Below are positions 1 to 11,077 of a DNA stretch of 64,000 nucleotides, piece after piece; within the stretch, counting starts at the first letter, position 1, and each line of letters starts with the position of its first letter. The DNA lies in assembly GCF_042453785.1 (NCBI RefSeq), contig NC_091672.1, positions 3,068,001 to 3,132,000 of the forward strand. The letters run 5' to 3'. Below the pieces are notes generated by a model. That model searched no databases, was not told the origin of the DNA, and was given only the letters and a program-made list of their open reading frames with translations. A program made the position numbers and the translations under genes. The stretch is from Malus domestica. Taxonomy: Eukaryota > Streptophyta > Magnoliopsida > Rosales > Rosaceae.

Positions 1-1039
1 GGGGATGGAGGTAAGGGAGGGGTGTCGGGTGGGGAAGACAAAGGGGTTCTGGGGGTTTTTTTTTTTTTACTTTTATTTAATTAATTATTATAATATTGTA
101 ATATTTTTTTTAATGACACGTGGCGTTCAGTCATTGTCCACATGGGCGCAACGTCATCAGTTAACCGGACACTTAACAGCCAGACTAACGGATGTATGAG
201 GCTGTTCCAAAATTAACACTTTAGGTATGACATTGGGACGAAAAAAACTTCATGTACTAAATATTAAAAACTACGAAACTTGAGGGTAGTAAACTGATAT
301 TTACCCTAAATAAAATAAAATAAATAGGGTTTAGGGCGCAAAGAAAATAAGTTAGGTTAACAATATAAAATATAAAATAAAATAAATAGGATTTAGGTGA
401 CAAAATATTACTATTCATCGCGCAATTTAAAAAAAATAAAAACTATGAAAATAATTTATTTTACAATTTAAAATATAAAATTTGTTTACACCATACTTAG
501 GGCCTCCGTATTTAGATTTCCTATAAATACTCGGGGGACTCAAATGTATTTATGTAATAAATGAAGGGGCAAATATGTAATAAGTAAGGAGCCCTTATTC
601 TATAAAAGGACTCCTCACTCTCCTCATTAGGGACGTCAAGTTTTAGGCCATGGGAAGAGAACACACAGAAATAGGCTAGAGAGCACACTGCCTCTAGCCT
701 TCTTGTATATTCATCATTCAAAGTGAAACAATATCAACATCAGTGTGGACGTAGCCCAAACATTGGGGTAAACCACGATACATCTTGTGTTCTTTACTTC
801 CTTGCAGATTCACAGTCGGATTTACGTTGTTCCAAGACCCCTCCAGTTTTGTGCATCAACAAAATGAAATAAAAAAAGAAAATAAATTGGATTTAGGTGA
901 CAAAATATTTGGATTTCATTGCGCAAAGTTTTTTAAAAAATATTTTTTTATTTTTTTAAACATATTGAGGGACAAAGTCTAAAATTTCGTCGCGCAAAAT
1001 GTGTGTTTTGTCGCGCAAGGTGGTTTTTTTTTACTAGTG
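1..1039. mobile_element. CACTA-like non-autonomous transposon, right end
   Basis: The segment ends at 1035-1039 in TAGTG, the reverse complement of the CACTA terminus, followed by TTA as a possible 3-bp target duplication. Short sub-terminal motifs of the form TCGCGCAA recur near 418, 919, 991 and 1010, and a block reading GATTTAGGTGACAAAATATT occurs twice (about 390 and 891). Sub-terminal repeats of this kind are typical of CACTA (En/Spm) elements. The left end was not found and probably lies outside the window. No transposase frame is visible, so this is a non-autonomous or truncated copy. Confidence 0.5.
483..861 (+). mobile_element. Solo LTR nested in the CACTA-like element
   Basis: The block starts TGTT and ends AACA, giving a short perfect inverted terminus. 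It is flanked by AAATT (478-482) and AAATG (862-866), a 5-bp target duplication with one mismatch. A TATA box (TATAAAAGGA, 601-610) lies in the middle, followed by a transcribed-type region, as in U3-R-U5. It divides two copies of the CACTA sub-terminal block, so it inserted after that element. It reads as a solo LTR of about 379 bp; no internal region is present. Confidence 0.6.
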
Positions 1040-1681
1040 TTAAGAATTCTCTCTAAGCCATTTCCATTTGAACTTGGTACCGCTGAAGGCACTGTACAGT
1101 AATCATGCTACAACTATCAACCAGCTTCAGTTTCCAAACGTAATGATCCTGGTGGTAGTTGATGAAAGGAGGCGATGGCACTTGATCAAAGGACAACTAC
1201 ATTAACCTTATCTAGGCTCACAGTTATGACGGGTTAGTAACCACGATTATTTATTCATAATCGTTTAAGTCATTATCTACATAACTATTTATTTGTTGGG
1301 TATTTCAATAAACGTGTATACCCATATTCATATTCAATTTAAACGGTTAAACCTACCATTTAACCGTAACCGCATACTTTTATTACACTTTTCCCGTTTA
1401 CCCATTTTTTAACTAGTTGAAAATCAAAAAACAATTTTGTCATGATTTTGTTCAATTCATCGTTGTATTTCTTTTATCAAACTATAGCTCATATTGGAAG
1501 GAAAATTCATGCATTTTCAACATACTTTTTCCCTAAACCCAATCAGCTCTTTATTTTAAATATCCGATGCTTTTACTAATCTAGCACAAGTGACGAGATT
1601 AGGTATAAAATATATGATGCTTTTACTAATCTAGGAAAGGTGATGAGATCACATATACCTGCTGCAAACGCATATGCAATA
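1040..1681. other. Intergenic, no gene seen; short tandem repeat
   Basis: No coding or RNA gene is recognised. Around 1561-1660 two imperfect copies of an approximately 50-bp unit lie head to tail, each containing GATGCTTTTACTAATCTAG followed by a diverged tail. Confidence 0.5.
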
Positions 1682-1696
1682 TAGATGTACCTCACA

Positions 1697-2709
1697 CATG
1701 TTCAAACATTATTCATGATGGATCAAAAGAGAACGTCATTACCTTACCAAAAAAGAAACAAAAGATGAATCTTCCTACCACATCACCAATCGTGAATGGC
1801 GGCATTGTCCTTGATCAACTTAGTTGTGACATTCAAACACCTGAGACTAATATATTGCCACAACGTAAACAGTTTAAGGTAGGTGAAAATTTGAGTATCT
1901 CTTGAAATACAATAAAGCTTTACTTCATTACTTTGAAGAAACTAACATTCATTTTTTTCATTATTTTCTTTATGTCATACTAGATTTATACACCTCCTGA
2001 ATTTATTGATCCCTTGCCGACATGGATATATAGAGAAGAATTCCTTGAGGCTATCAAGACATACATTACTGGTCAAACTGATGTTAATACTGATGGAAAC
2101 TATGGATACAGAGTCATATCTATGGTGTTGGGGATTGATAATGGATGGTGTAAGGTACGAAGAGATTTACTACATCAGCTACGTCAAATGCCTTCTCTTT
2201 TTCAGGAGTGTTTTGTAGGGAATGACAGGTATGCGAAGATTGAGCAAGCACTAGATTATTTTGAAGATGGTTTTGCACCAGGGTATAGTTGGTTAATCAT
2301 GCCATATATGAGGCATATAATTGCTACATGTTATAACGTGGTTTTGATACACTTGAGCATGACACAATGCATTACATTTCTTCCATACTCTCTAGAGTCA
2401 TCAACTCAATCAAGTGATACTGACCTACATGAGGTTGCCATTGGTTATCTAATTCAAGATCATCATTTTATCCGGGCATAAGATATGCTTTTTCTTTTTA
2501 CATATATATTTATTTTATCTTATGTGATAACTCTAAATTGATTGATGACTTAAGTTTCTACCATGTGGCACAAAAAGAGTCAAACGAGCAGTGATATTAG
2601 AGTGAAAAACTTGTACTCAAAATACCAGGGGCGTGTGGATCAATTTAAGCAACTTCAAAGGCTAGAGAATGTAGCCACTAATGATATGGTGGATCTTGAA
2701 GATGATTAA
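1697..2709 (+). pseudogene. OTU-like cysteine protease gene, copy A (dead)
   Basis: Three exon-like blocks can be read: one up to 1878 ending at an AG|GT donor, one from 1984 to about 2478 after a TAG acceptor, and one about 2559-2709 ending in TAA. The middle block encodes an OTU-type peptidase core: IYTPPEFIDPLP, then DGNYGYRVIS, then WCKVRRDLLHQL, then a late His in QDHHFIR. OTU enzymes use the Cys of DGNCG as nucleophile; here it is Tyr, so a deubiquitinase activity is not expected. The donor after the second block is damaged (GGGC instead of GGTA) and the start of the third exon is deleted relative to copy B. Such OTU proteins occur in plant MULE transposons and as host genes; which applies here cannot be told. 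Confidence 0.65.
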
Positions 2710-3017
2710 AACATCGAAACATTTCTCCACACCCATGGACCTCAATTTGTGTATTATGCACGAAACTTACTGCTCAAGACCCCTCAAGAATGATTCTTGA
2801 GTGGAAGACAAAAATAAGCTTCAAGTCTCTAACATATACATTCTCTTAAAATTTCATGTACTAAACTAGTATTTACGATTTCACACTTTAATTATAATGC
2901 AGTTTGACTCTAATATGATTTATTGTCATTAATAAAGTTTAGTGTTAATTAAGTTTTGTCCAAATTTGGGGTAAATTTTTTTACATATATATGGACTTCA
3001 TCTAGACTTCACAGATG

Positions 3018-3471
3018 GCAATGAACTCTTCAAGGCGTTGGTAGCCGGCTTATGCACCTCGCTTCCCACCGGGCCCTGATCGTGTCAAATTTTTCTCAAC
3101 AATGCCACCATGTCCTTCATCGTGGGACGATCATCCGCCCAGTTGCTGGTGCAGAGGAGTGAGATTCCAAGAACTTGGAGCATTTCTTGTATCTGTGTGT
3201 CTGGGCAACCTTGAAGTTTAGGATCAAGAATCTCAACAGGGTCCTTCTTGCTCTTCAGGTGATCTCGGACCTACTGAATCACATGTTGTCCATCAATGAA
3301 TGATGGGTCAACTGGCCTTTTCCCAGTTATGATCTTCAAAAGGACAACCCCATAACTATACACCTCGTTTTTCGCAGTGATTTTTAGCATGCATGCATAT
3401 TCTGCAAGTAGCAATTGAATTATCAGCTTTTGTGTTGTGGAAAACCATGCAAAGAACTTAGGTCTAAACAC
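3018..3471 (-). pseudogene. Receptor-like kinase C-terminal fragment, copy A
   Basis: On the minus strand this block encodes the end of an LRR-type receptor kinase: EYACMLKITAKNEVYSYGVV, then GKRPVDPSF, then after 3280 a continuation ending in EDRPTMKD-like sequence with an acidic-to-basic tail. This is kinase subdomains VIII-XI; the ATP-binding and catalytic loops are absent. It lies head-on to the OTU fragment. A frame break occurs near 3271. It is a gene fragment without expected activity, either captured by a transposon or left from an old neighbour. Confidence 0.65.
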
Positions 3472-3513
3472 ATCAAATTTAGCTTCTAAAAATCAAATGG
3501 GTGTAAAAATAAA

Positions 3514-4297
3514 GGGTTTTTTTATTAACACCCTACATGTTGTTGAATACACCCCACTTAAAAATGTAATACTAAACAACTTGTAACTCTAATATGAAAT
3601 GACTATTCGAACCCTCATAGCTGCTCTTACTCTCCATTGTAGAACAAAACCTTAAAAACACAAACAAGTTGATGAAAATAGATCTTTTGATGAACGGAGC
3701 AAACAAGTTGATGAAAATAGATCTTTTCAAGAAATTATTTAAATAATGGAATAAAAATTTAACTTTTTGCAAAGCCATGCTCTAATTGGAATCCAAGAAA
3801 TAGGAAGAAAACTGGAGAATGTTAAAAATTTTAAGATATAATTAAATGTAATATTCTTGTGGTTGTTTAATGATGAAGAAATTCAATGTTTTTTGGCTGG
3901 TTGGAACTGACATGACCTTATAAGAATAATTCTTACCATTTGTCCATCAGGCTTCTTAGAATCCAACGTGATTGTTTAAGAAAATTTGACGGATGTTTAT
4001 AAATCAAACGGCAAGATGGAGATTTTATACAAGAATTTAATTCATCTTTCTTGTCTTTAAAATATGGATTATTCTTTTGTTTGAAAGAGATGAAGAGTTT
4101 GATATGTGGTTAATTAGTTGATGATTGTGGGGTGTGTGAGATGTAAGGTGTGGGGTGTATGAGATGTGTGTGAGGTGTGAGGGTAGTATTGGAAAATACG
4201 TGGGGTGTGTTAAGAAAATTTTTAATTTAAAAAGTAAATTTGGGGTGTATTAAGTATGTGGGGTTTAGTCAACAAAATGTGGGGTGTTAATAAAACA
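3514..4297. mobile_element. MITE with long TIRs, copy A (right tip lost)
   Basis: This is the same element as the copy at 5992-6749. The left TIR starts GGGTTTTTTTATTAACACCC. The right end stops three bases early because the duplication breakpoint lies within its terminus. The interior is non-coding. The element was therefore present before the duplication. Confidence 0.75.
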
Positions 4298-4414
4298 ACG
4301 TAAACAGTTTAAGGTGAAAATTTAAGCATCTTTGAAAATACAATAAAGCTTTCCTTCATTACTTTGAAGAAACAAACGTTCATTTTTTTCATTATTTTCT
4401 TTAAGTCATACTAG

Positions 4415-5183
4415 ATTTATACACCTCCTGAATTTATTGATCCCTTGCCGACATGGATATATAGAGAAGAATTCCCTGAGGCTGACAGGACATACATTAC
4501 TGGTCAAACTGATGTTAATCCTGATGGAAACTATGGATACAGAGTCATATCTATGGCGTTGGGGATTGATAATGGATGGTGTAAGGTACGAAGAGATTTA
4601 CTACATCAACTATGTCAAATGCCTTCTCTTTTTCAGGAGTGTTTTGTAGGGAATGACAGATATGCGGAGATTGAGTGAGCACTTGATTATTTTGAAGATG
4701 GTTTTGCACCAGAGTATAGTAGGTTAACCATGCCAGATATGAGGCATATAATTGCTACATGTTAAAATGTGGTTTTGATACACTTGAGCATGACACAATG
4801 CATTACGTTTCTTCCATACTCTCTAGAGTCATCAACTCAATCAAGTGATACTGACCTACATGAGGTTGCCATTGGTTATCTAATTGAAGATCATCATTTT
4901 ATCCAGGTATAAGATATGTTTTTTCTTTTTACATATATATTGATTTTATCTTAGTTGATAACTCTAAATTGATTGGTGACTTTGTGTATTGTAGTTAGAT
5001 TTGTGTGAAGGTCACCCTATGCCACCAGTTTCTACCATGTGGCACAAAAAGAGTCAAACGAGCAGTGATATTAGAGTGAAAAACTTGTACTTAAAATACC
5101 AGGGGCGTGTGGATCAATTTAAGCAACATTGAGGGCTAGAGAATGTAGCCACTAACGATATTGTGGATCTTGAAGATGATTAA
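4415..5183 (+). pseudogene. OTU-like cysteine protease gene, copy B (dead)
   Basis: Exon-2 block from 4415 with the same DGNYGYR core as copy A, so the Cys-to-Tyr change predates the duplication. Two nonsense codons interrupt it, TGA after AEIE at 4676-4678 and TAA after the ATC motif near 4763. Here the exon-2 donor is intact (CAG|GTATAAG near 4906), and the third exon (from about 4995) keeps the part deleted in copy A, ending in TAA at 5181-5183. No first exon is present. Confidence 0.65.
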
Positions 5184-5482
5184 AACATCGAAGCATTTCT
5201 CGACACCCATGGACCTCAATTTGTGTACCATGCACAAACTTACTGCTCAAGACCCCTCAAGAATGGTTCTTGATTGGAAGACAAAAATAAGCTTCAAGTC
5301 TTTAACATGTACATTCTCTTAAAATATCATGTACTAAACTAGTATTTACGATTTCACACTTTAATTATAATGCAATTCGACTCTAATATGATTTACTATC
5401 ATTAATAAAGTTTAGTGTTAATTAAGTTCTGTCCAAATTTGGGGTAAATTTTTTTTACATATATCTGGACTTACTTCATCTA

Positions 5483-5892
5483 GACTTCACAAAAGACGAT
5501 GAATTCTTCAAGGCGTTGGTAGCCGGCTTATGCACCTCGCTTCCCACTTAACCCTGATCGTGTCAAATTTCTCTCAACAATGCCGCCACGTCCTTCATCG
5601 TGGGACGATCCTCCGCCCAGTTGCTGGTGCAGAGAAGTGAGATTCTAAGAGCTTGGAGCATTTCTTGTATCTGTGTGTCTGGGTAACCTTGAAGTTTAGG
5701 ATCAAGAATCTCAACAGGGTCCTTCTTACTTTTCAGGTGGCCTCGGACCCACTGAATCACATGTTGTCCATCTGTGAATGATGGGTCCACTGGCCTTTTC
5801 CTAGTTATGATCTCCAAAAGGACAACCCCATAACTATACACATCGCTTTTCGTAGTGATTTTTAGCATGCATGCATATTCTACAAGTAACAA
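5483..5892 (-). pseudogene. Receptor-like kinase C-terminal fragment, copy B
   Basis: The minus strand encodes EYACMLKITTKSDVYSYGVV, then RKRPVDPSFTDGQHVIQWV, then LDPKLQGYPDTQIQEMLQAL and EDRPTMKDVAALLREI, the C-lobe end of an LRR receptor kinase. This copy is longer and less damaged than copy A. The Gly of the usual TGKRPVD motif is Arg. Upstream kinase subdomains are missing, so it is a fragment. Confidence 0.7.
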
Positions 5893-5991
5893 TTGATTTA
5901 TCAGCTTTTGTGTTGTGGAAAACCATGCAAAGAACTTAGGTCTAAATACATTAAATTTAGCTTCTCAAAATCAAATGGGTGTAAAAATAAA

Positions 5992-6749
5992 GGGTTTTTT
6001 TATTAACACCCTACATGTTGTTGAATCACCCCACTTAAAAATGTAATACTAAACAACTTGTAACTCTAATATGAAATGACTATTCGAACCCTCATAGCTG
6101 CTCTTATTCTCCACAAGTTGATAAAAATAGATCTTTTGATGAACGGGACAAACAAGTTGATGAAAATAGATATTTTCAAGAAATTATTTAAATAATGGAA
6201 TAAAAATTTGACTTTTTGCAAATCCATGCTCTAATTGGAATCCAAGAAATAGGAAGAAAACTGGATAATGTTAAAAAATTTAAGATGTAATTAAATGTAA
6301 TATTCTTGTGGCTGTTTGATGATGAAGAAATTCAATGTTTTTTGGCTAGTAAGAACTGACATGACCTTATAAGAATAATTCCTACCATTTGTCCATAAGG
6401 TTCTTAGAATCCAACGTGATTGTTTAAGAAAATTTGACAAATGTTTATAAATCAAACGACAAGATGGAGATTTTATACAATAATTTAATTCATCTTTCTT
6501 GTCTTTAAAATATGGATTATTCTTTTATTTGAAAGAGATGAAGAGTTTGATGTGTGTTTAATTAGTTGATGATTGTGGGGTGTGTGAGATGTAAGGTGTG
6601 GGGTGTATGAGATGCGTGTGAGGTGTGAGGGTAGTATTGGAAAATACGTGGGGTGTGTTAAGAAATTTTTTAATTTAAAAAGTAAATTTGGGATGTATTA
6701 AGTATGTGGGATGTAGTCAACAAAATGTGAGGTGTTAATAAAACAAGCC
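5992..6749. mobile_element. hAT-like MITE with 8-bp TSD, copy B (complete)
   Basis: A 758-bp non-coding element. The left TIR begins GGGTTTTTTTATTAACACCC and the right TIR, read inward, begins GGCTTGTTTTATTAACACC; similarity runs for about 35 bp. It is flanked by AAAATAAA on both sides (5984-5991 and 6750-6757), an exact 8-bp duplication, which points to a hAT-type transposase. The superfamily is inferred from TSD length only. Confidence 0.75.
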
Positions 6750-6757
6750 AAAATAAA

Positions 6758-7494
6758 TCCACATATTGAATTGGGTTTATGGGGGTATATTAGGTATTAA
6801 ATTTGGGTTTAAGGAGATATTAATAGTTTAGTTAAAAATTAAATTGGTGCAAAGAGTAAGTTGGGTGTAGAAATAAGTTAGATGGATTTAAATAAAATTT
6901 CCCTAAAAATAAATATAATCTTAAATCGAATCAGATTATGCCAGCTCCAGATTTGTTTCGTTAACGGGTTAATGGTTTTGGAACTGAATCGGATAATCGG
7001 ATTGTATCCGTAGACCCATCTCCAATAAATTTTATCTGATAGGATCCGGATCTCCATCGACACGCCTACTTGTAGGTTGCATATAGGGTAAGCTCGTTTG
7101 GTTTAACCCATATGGGTTTTGCTTGTCCTTTGTACGTATAAACCCTTTGTGACGGTTTCTAGTCATTTCAGGTGCTAATTAAGGCCAACCGCAGGAGCAT
7201 AGCCGATTACTTCTGACTTGGTGACTTTGTAGGCAAACATGGCGAGCTAAGTAAGGGAGAGGATATTGGGGTTTTGCTGTTCTTGAGAGAGGCTTTCATG
7301 TTTCTCGTTTGCTGGATTGGAGTCCAAATTTGAATAGTGATTTGATCGGGCTGCGGTCGAGTTTCAAAAAAATTCCAGAAGGGTTTTGTCTTTGTGTGCC
7401 CTTCAGGTTGAAAAATGATCGAAGGGCTGCGGCTGAGAAAATTAGGGTTTGCTACATACCAGTTAAAAAAAGTATAAAACCAGGGTTTGCTGCG
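6758..7494. other. Intergenic and probable F-box promoter region
   Basis: No gene recognised. The right half (after about 7100) is likely the promoter of the F-box gene that follows. Short frames in both directions here carry no recognisable domain. Confidence 0.4.
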
Positions 7495-7704
7495 CTCTTC
7501 TTCGAATTCATCAAATTCCAGAATCTGTAGGACCAAGGAAGTTGGAGGCGCATCCACGCATTTGAGCTCGCACATGTTCAAACTGGCTTTATGCGATTAG
7601 GTACTTCGAAACAGCTTATTAATTTCAGAATTTTCGTTTTGGTTAATTGATGTTTCAGTGTTCAATTGAATAACACATTGGCTACTGCAAGTCGTAGTGA
7701 GAGT
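7495..7704 (+). other. Non-coding leader of the F-box gene with small intron
   Basis: A leader of this type is conserved before the second F-box copy at about 33820-33950. A donor (ATTAG|GTACTT, near 7597) and acceptor (TTTCAG at 7651-7658) suggest a roughly 60-bp leader intron. The frame before 7705 opens only with a TTG codon at 7666, so the first ATG at 7705 is taken as the start. Confidence 0.5.
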
Positions 7705-9362
7705 ATGACTATGGTAGATAGATTCAGTGATCTCCCGATTGGAGTTACTCATCACATCCTTTCCTTCCTTAATATAAGGGACCTCACTTGTTTCAGCATT
7801 ACGTCCAAAAGATGCATAGAACTTTATCTGTCAACTCCGTCATTGGATTTCGGTGATTTATTACCGAAGAGAACACCCAAGGGTTCCAGCCACTTTACAT
7901 GTGAGTTTAGGTTGAAGTTGTTGAGTTCATTGGATAGGTTCTTGCTTAAACGTGGGGATAATAAGATAAAGTACTTTCGTCTGTTTTGGACTGGTCACTT
8001 AATCAAAAATAGAGATCGAACACCATGCTTCTGTGTAAATGAGAATTTTCGAATAGTCAATTTAATTCACAATGCAGTGAGGTGTAATGTTGAAGTCCTT
8101 GATATATTTTTGGATGAAAAGTTAGCATTTCCCTTTAGTATCTTCCTTTGTGAAACTTTGAAGTCTCTGGTGATTAATATGCCTTCCGTTGTTAAAACAC
8201 CTTCGGTTGCTTTTTCCTCCAACCTTGAATACTTGGAGTTGATGAATGTAGAAATAAAAGATGAGGGGTTTTTCAAGTGGATCTCATGTTCCTGCAAATC
8301 CATCAAGGAATTAATTCTTTGCGGTCTTGGTCGCATAAAAAATATCACCATTGAAAGCTCGTCCTTGGAAAAATTTGAACTATATGACGGCTTTTGTACT
8401 CCAATCCATCTTAACATCTCAGGTGAGAAACTTGAAACCATACGCGTTTCCTGGAGATTCCGTTCGTCTAAAGGCAAATCGTTAAATATTTTTGCTCCAA
8501 AACTTAAATATTTGTTTTGGAGGGGGAATGTGATGAAGAAAGCAAACCTGGGAAAATTAGAATGTGTAGAAGAAGCATCTATGTTTCTGGAGCCTAAAGC
8601 AGATGACTTTGACAACCTGTTAAAGGTTTTTTGCAGTATGCACAGGGTTGAATATCTTGTTATAAATGAAGCAACCATTAAGGTACTGAGAACGACAATC
8701 CTTCATTCTGAATTTTACTGTTCAGACCTATATATTTTAACCTGACTAATCTTTATTTCTCACTTGATACTTGATAGGATAAAATGTGAATTGAGAAACA
8801 TGATATACGTTTCCCATTTTATGTCATTGCAGGCTTTGTTCAGCGAAGGAGGATCTACACAAGCTCGATTCAATAACCTTTCGTATTTGGAAATGGATAT
8901 TCGGAGCTTTTCTGATGAGCTCGTTCCTGCATTGGTCTCTCTTTTAAGAGGAATGCCCAATTTGTGTACTTTATACGTAGGTTATCACTCAAGTCGTGAC
9001 ACCAAATCTGATGTAAGGGTTTAGTCTACGTTTTTCATTCTAAAGAATTTGTATGGTTTCTTATCGTTTGAAATATATCAATTGGGTTGCTTGTTGACAT
9101 TTTGCTTTTCCAGGCATCTAGGTTTGATGTAGAACACTGGAAGCTCCAGCATCTGGAATTTATTCATCAAACTGAGGAGGTTACCATAGCGCTTTCCAGT
9201 GGGTCGAATGGGATTGAGTTTGCAAGGTATATACTCGAGAATGCCGAGAAGCTGGAGCAAATGACCATAATTCATTTACCCGAGCAATCTGATGCTGTAC
9301 AGAAGCTAAATGAAAGTAAGATGATGTCCAAGGCCACAGTGATCTTCAAGGAAGACAGCTAG
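7705..9362 (+). CDS. F-box/LRR/FBD-type protein
   Basis: Three exons, 7705-8682, 8833-9012 and 9114-9362, join in phase 0 with GT-AG introns to give 468 aa. An F-box lies at residues 5-45 (RFSDLPIGVTHHILSFLNIR, then TSKRC), followed by an RNI/LRR-like middle and a C-terminal FBD-like segment (GIEFARYILENAEKLEQMTI). Proteins of this class are substrate receptors of SCF (Skp1-cullin-F-box) ubiquitin ligases; the F-box binds the Skp1/ASK adaptor and the repeats bind an unknown target. The ATG at 7705 is chosen because the frame upstream has only TTG. A paralogue without the F-box lies at 33.8-35.9 kb and a 3'-end relic at 15.5 kb, so this is the one intact member of a local family. Length and domain order are normal for the family. 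The substrate cannot be inferred. Confidence 0.85.
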
Positions 9363-9450
9363 ATAACCAAGTTGTTTTGATGTTTTTCATAACTTTGTTT
9401 CATTTTATAATGTTGAAACCGTAAATTTTAAATGGAAATAAACACTTTAA

Positions 9451-9525
9451 AAATCTCATTCTACACTCCTTATAAGTGTATTTTTCTTTCTACCTATTGA
9501 AAGTTTGGAGTGTAAAATGAGATTT
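9451..9525. repeat. Short foldback hairpin
   Basis: Arms of 19 bp at 9451-9469 and 9507-9525 (AAATCTCATTCTACACTCC against its reverse complement with one mismatch) enclose a 37-bp loop. It lies just after the F-box stop codon, near the presumed polyadenylation region, and may be a tiny MITE remnant. Confidence 0.6.
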
Positions 9526-9759
9526 GGAGTGTCAATAATAATTCTCATTTAAATTACCTATAAAATAAGGCGAAAAGACAATTTTATCTTCTTTCACAAA
9601 ATAAAGTTATAGGTGGTTATTTAGTTTTGCACAGACCAAATTTTGTTTTTCTTCAAACATCACTCACATGTTATCATAGCATCTCTCATTAAAATACAAA
9701 AAAAGAAACTCACATTTTCTCCTTTTCTTTTACATTTCTCTTTCAAATATCTTGTATCA

Positions 9760-10530
9760 ATTAAATTTAGAGTTTGCAAACCAAAAGGGCATAAAAGGTT
9801 GGCATGAGAAGAATATATGTTTTGATGTCAAATTTAAAACATCAAAATGAAATTTGATGGCTTATGTGGTAGTTTGACGTTTTGTATAATTTTTTCACCA
9901 CTCGATATGTTAAATAATAATGCCATTCTATAATTTATTTATTTTTTATCTCTTTGTGGGGTCCAATTATCGAGATAACCAATCAAATTCTTGGAATACA
10001 AATAACATTTATTAACTATTGCTTCACAATTATTAAAAAATTATTAAATAAATTTGATACCTGCTGTTAAATTTGACAGCAAAAGACCTTACCTTCAGAT
10101 GACTCAGGGCCATGTAGGAAACTGAAAGCTCGGTTGGAAAGGGTTTGCTGCCATTTTTTACTATTGTAAATCTATGTGATAGTTTCGACATCTCCCTTGG
10201 AGATGCTCTTATGTGTCATAATGATCTTTTTGTAAATTTTGTTCTCAACTCGATATGTCAAATTTAAACCATTGTTAATTGTATTATTTACTTTTCATAA
10301 TTGTTAGTATTTTTAAAACAAAAATTATAAAAAACATTTATTACCCACTAAAAATATATTTGAAGCTGCTGTCAAATTTGATAGCAACTCATTTTGCTAC
10401 CATTCCATGTCATGTCACATAAGAATTGGCATTTCGGTTGAAAAACACCAGTGATGCCTTTTTTTTTACCGTTATTACTGATGTGGACCTTTTAACATCT
10501 CCTTTGAAGATGCTCTAAGGCTACTATAAT
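9760..10530. repeat. Two diverged MITE-like repeats in tandem
   Basis: Two blocks, roughly 9830-10212 and 10213-10517, share ordered landmarks: a stretch with ACTCGATATGT, then CTGCTGTYAAATTTGAYAGCAA, then a stretch ending in GGAGATGCTCTTA or GAAGATGCTCTAA. Terminal AGAGCATCTCC-type ends are common in plant MITEs. No coding capacity is seen. Confidence 0.45.
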
Positions 10531-10539
10531 CCTTATTGC

Positions 10540-10900
10540 TCATTGCTTTTATACACTTCAATTTTGCCAAAGAAAAAAAAAATTCACCCACCATGCACTC
10601 TTGTTTATTTCTAGGTGACACCGTAATACACAATGTAAGAGCATTTACCTAAATGAATTAGGTAAATTTTTACTTTGAGGGTTGATTTGCTACTTTACTT
10701 TCATCATTTGCCATGTTAAATATTTTTATTATACACTCACCTTACTTTCAATACGCATGTTAAATTGCCAATAGACTTGTCCATGGATCATGTTTTGGTT
10801 TGAATCAAGTATAATTAATAAGATATATTGTGTATTGGAAAAACAATATAAAATATGGGATGGAGTCAGATCCCAATTCAATATATACACTATAATTTTA
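10540..10900. repeat. Duplicated intergenic segment, copy 1 (empty site)
   Basis: Matches 16850-17410 in order: AGGTAAATTTTTACTTTGA, CATCATTTGCCA, TTTTTATTATA, GCATGTTAAATTGC, then AATAGACTTGTC and GAATCAAGTATAATTAATAAGA. At 10760-10768 the TTAAATTGC site is uninterrupted, while the other copy has an insertion there. Weaker similarity upstream (about 9765-9820 against 16730-16790) suggests the duplication once began at the 3' end of an F-box gene. Confidence 0.7.
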
Positions 10901-10904
10901 TAAC

Positions 10905-11077
10905 CGTGTGATGTCGATTTACAAGAATAAGGGTGACATATAAAATTGCATGAACTATAGAGGTATTAAGTTAATGAGTCATATAATGAAGTTTTGAGAG
11001 AGAGTAATAGAGCATAGACTAAGGTAAGAGACACTGGTTTTAGACAATCAATTCGGGTTCATGTCAGGACGCGCGAC
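10905..11077 (+). pseudogene. LINE reverse transcriptase, 5' part
   Basis: Reads as the NYRGIKLMSH, ERVIEHRLR and NQFGFMSGRA motifs of a non-LTR retrotransposon reverse transcriptase (RTE/L1-like). Stops stand where the family has Gln or Trp. The frame continues at 15117 beyond an inserted LTR element. Confidence 0.7.

Larger units (their letters stand above)
1859..4297. repeat. Tandem segmental duplication, unit A
   Basis: This unit and the following one (4298-6749) align along almost their whole length: OTU exon 2, OTU exon 3, antisense kinase tail and MITE, in the same order and spacing. Unit A begins inside the 3' part of OTU exon 1 and ends inside the right terminus of its MITE. The junction shares ACAA with both parental sequences. 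Only unit A keeps the upstream OTU exon 1. Confidence 0.85.
4298..6749. repeat. Tandem segmental duplication, unit B
   Basis: Second copy of the 2.4-kb unit, directly abutting unit A. It starts CGTAAACAG within OTU exon 1 and runs to the intact right end of the MITE. It differs from unit A by scattered substitutions and small indels, for example the absence of an AGGT near 4312. Confidence 0.85.

Noticed and set aside
7666-7704. N-terminal extension of the F-box protein
   Set aside because: The frame before 7705 starts with TTG and crosses a likely leader intron acceptor, so ATG 7705 is preferred.
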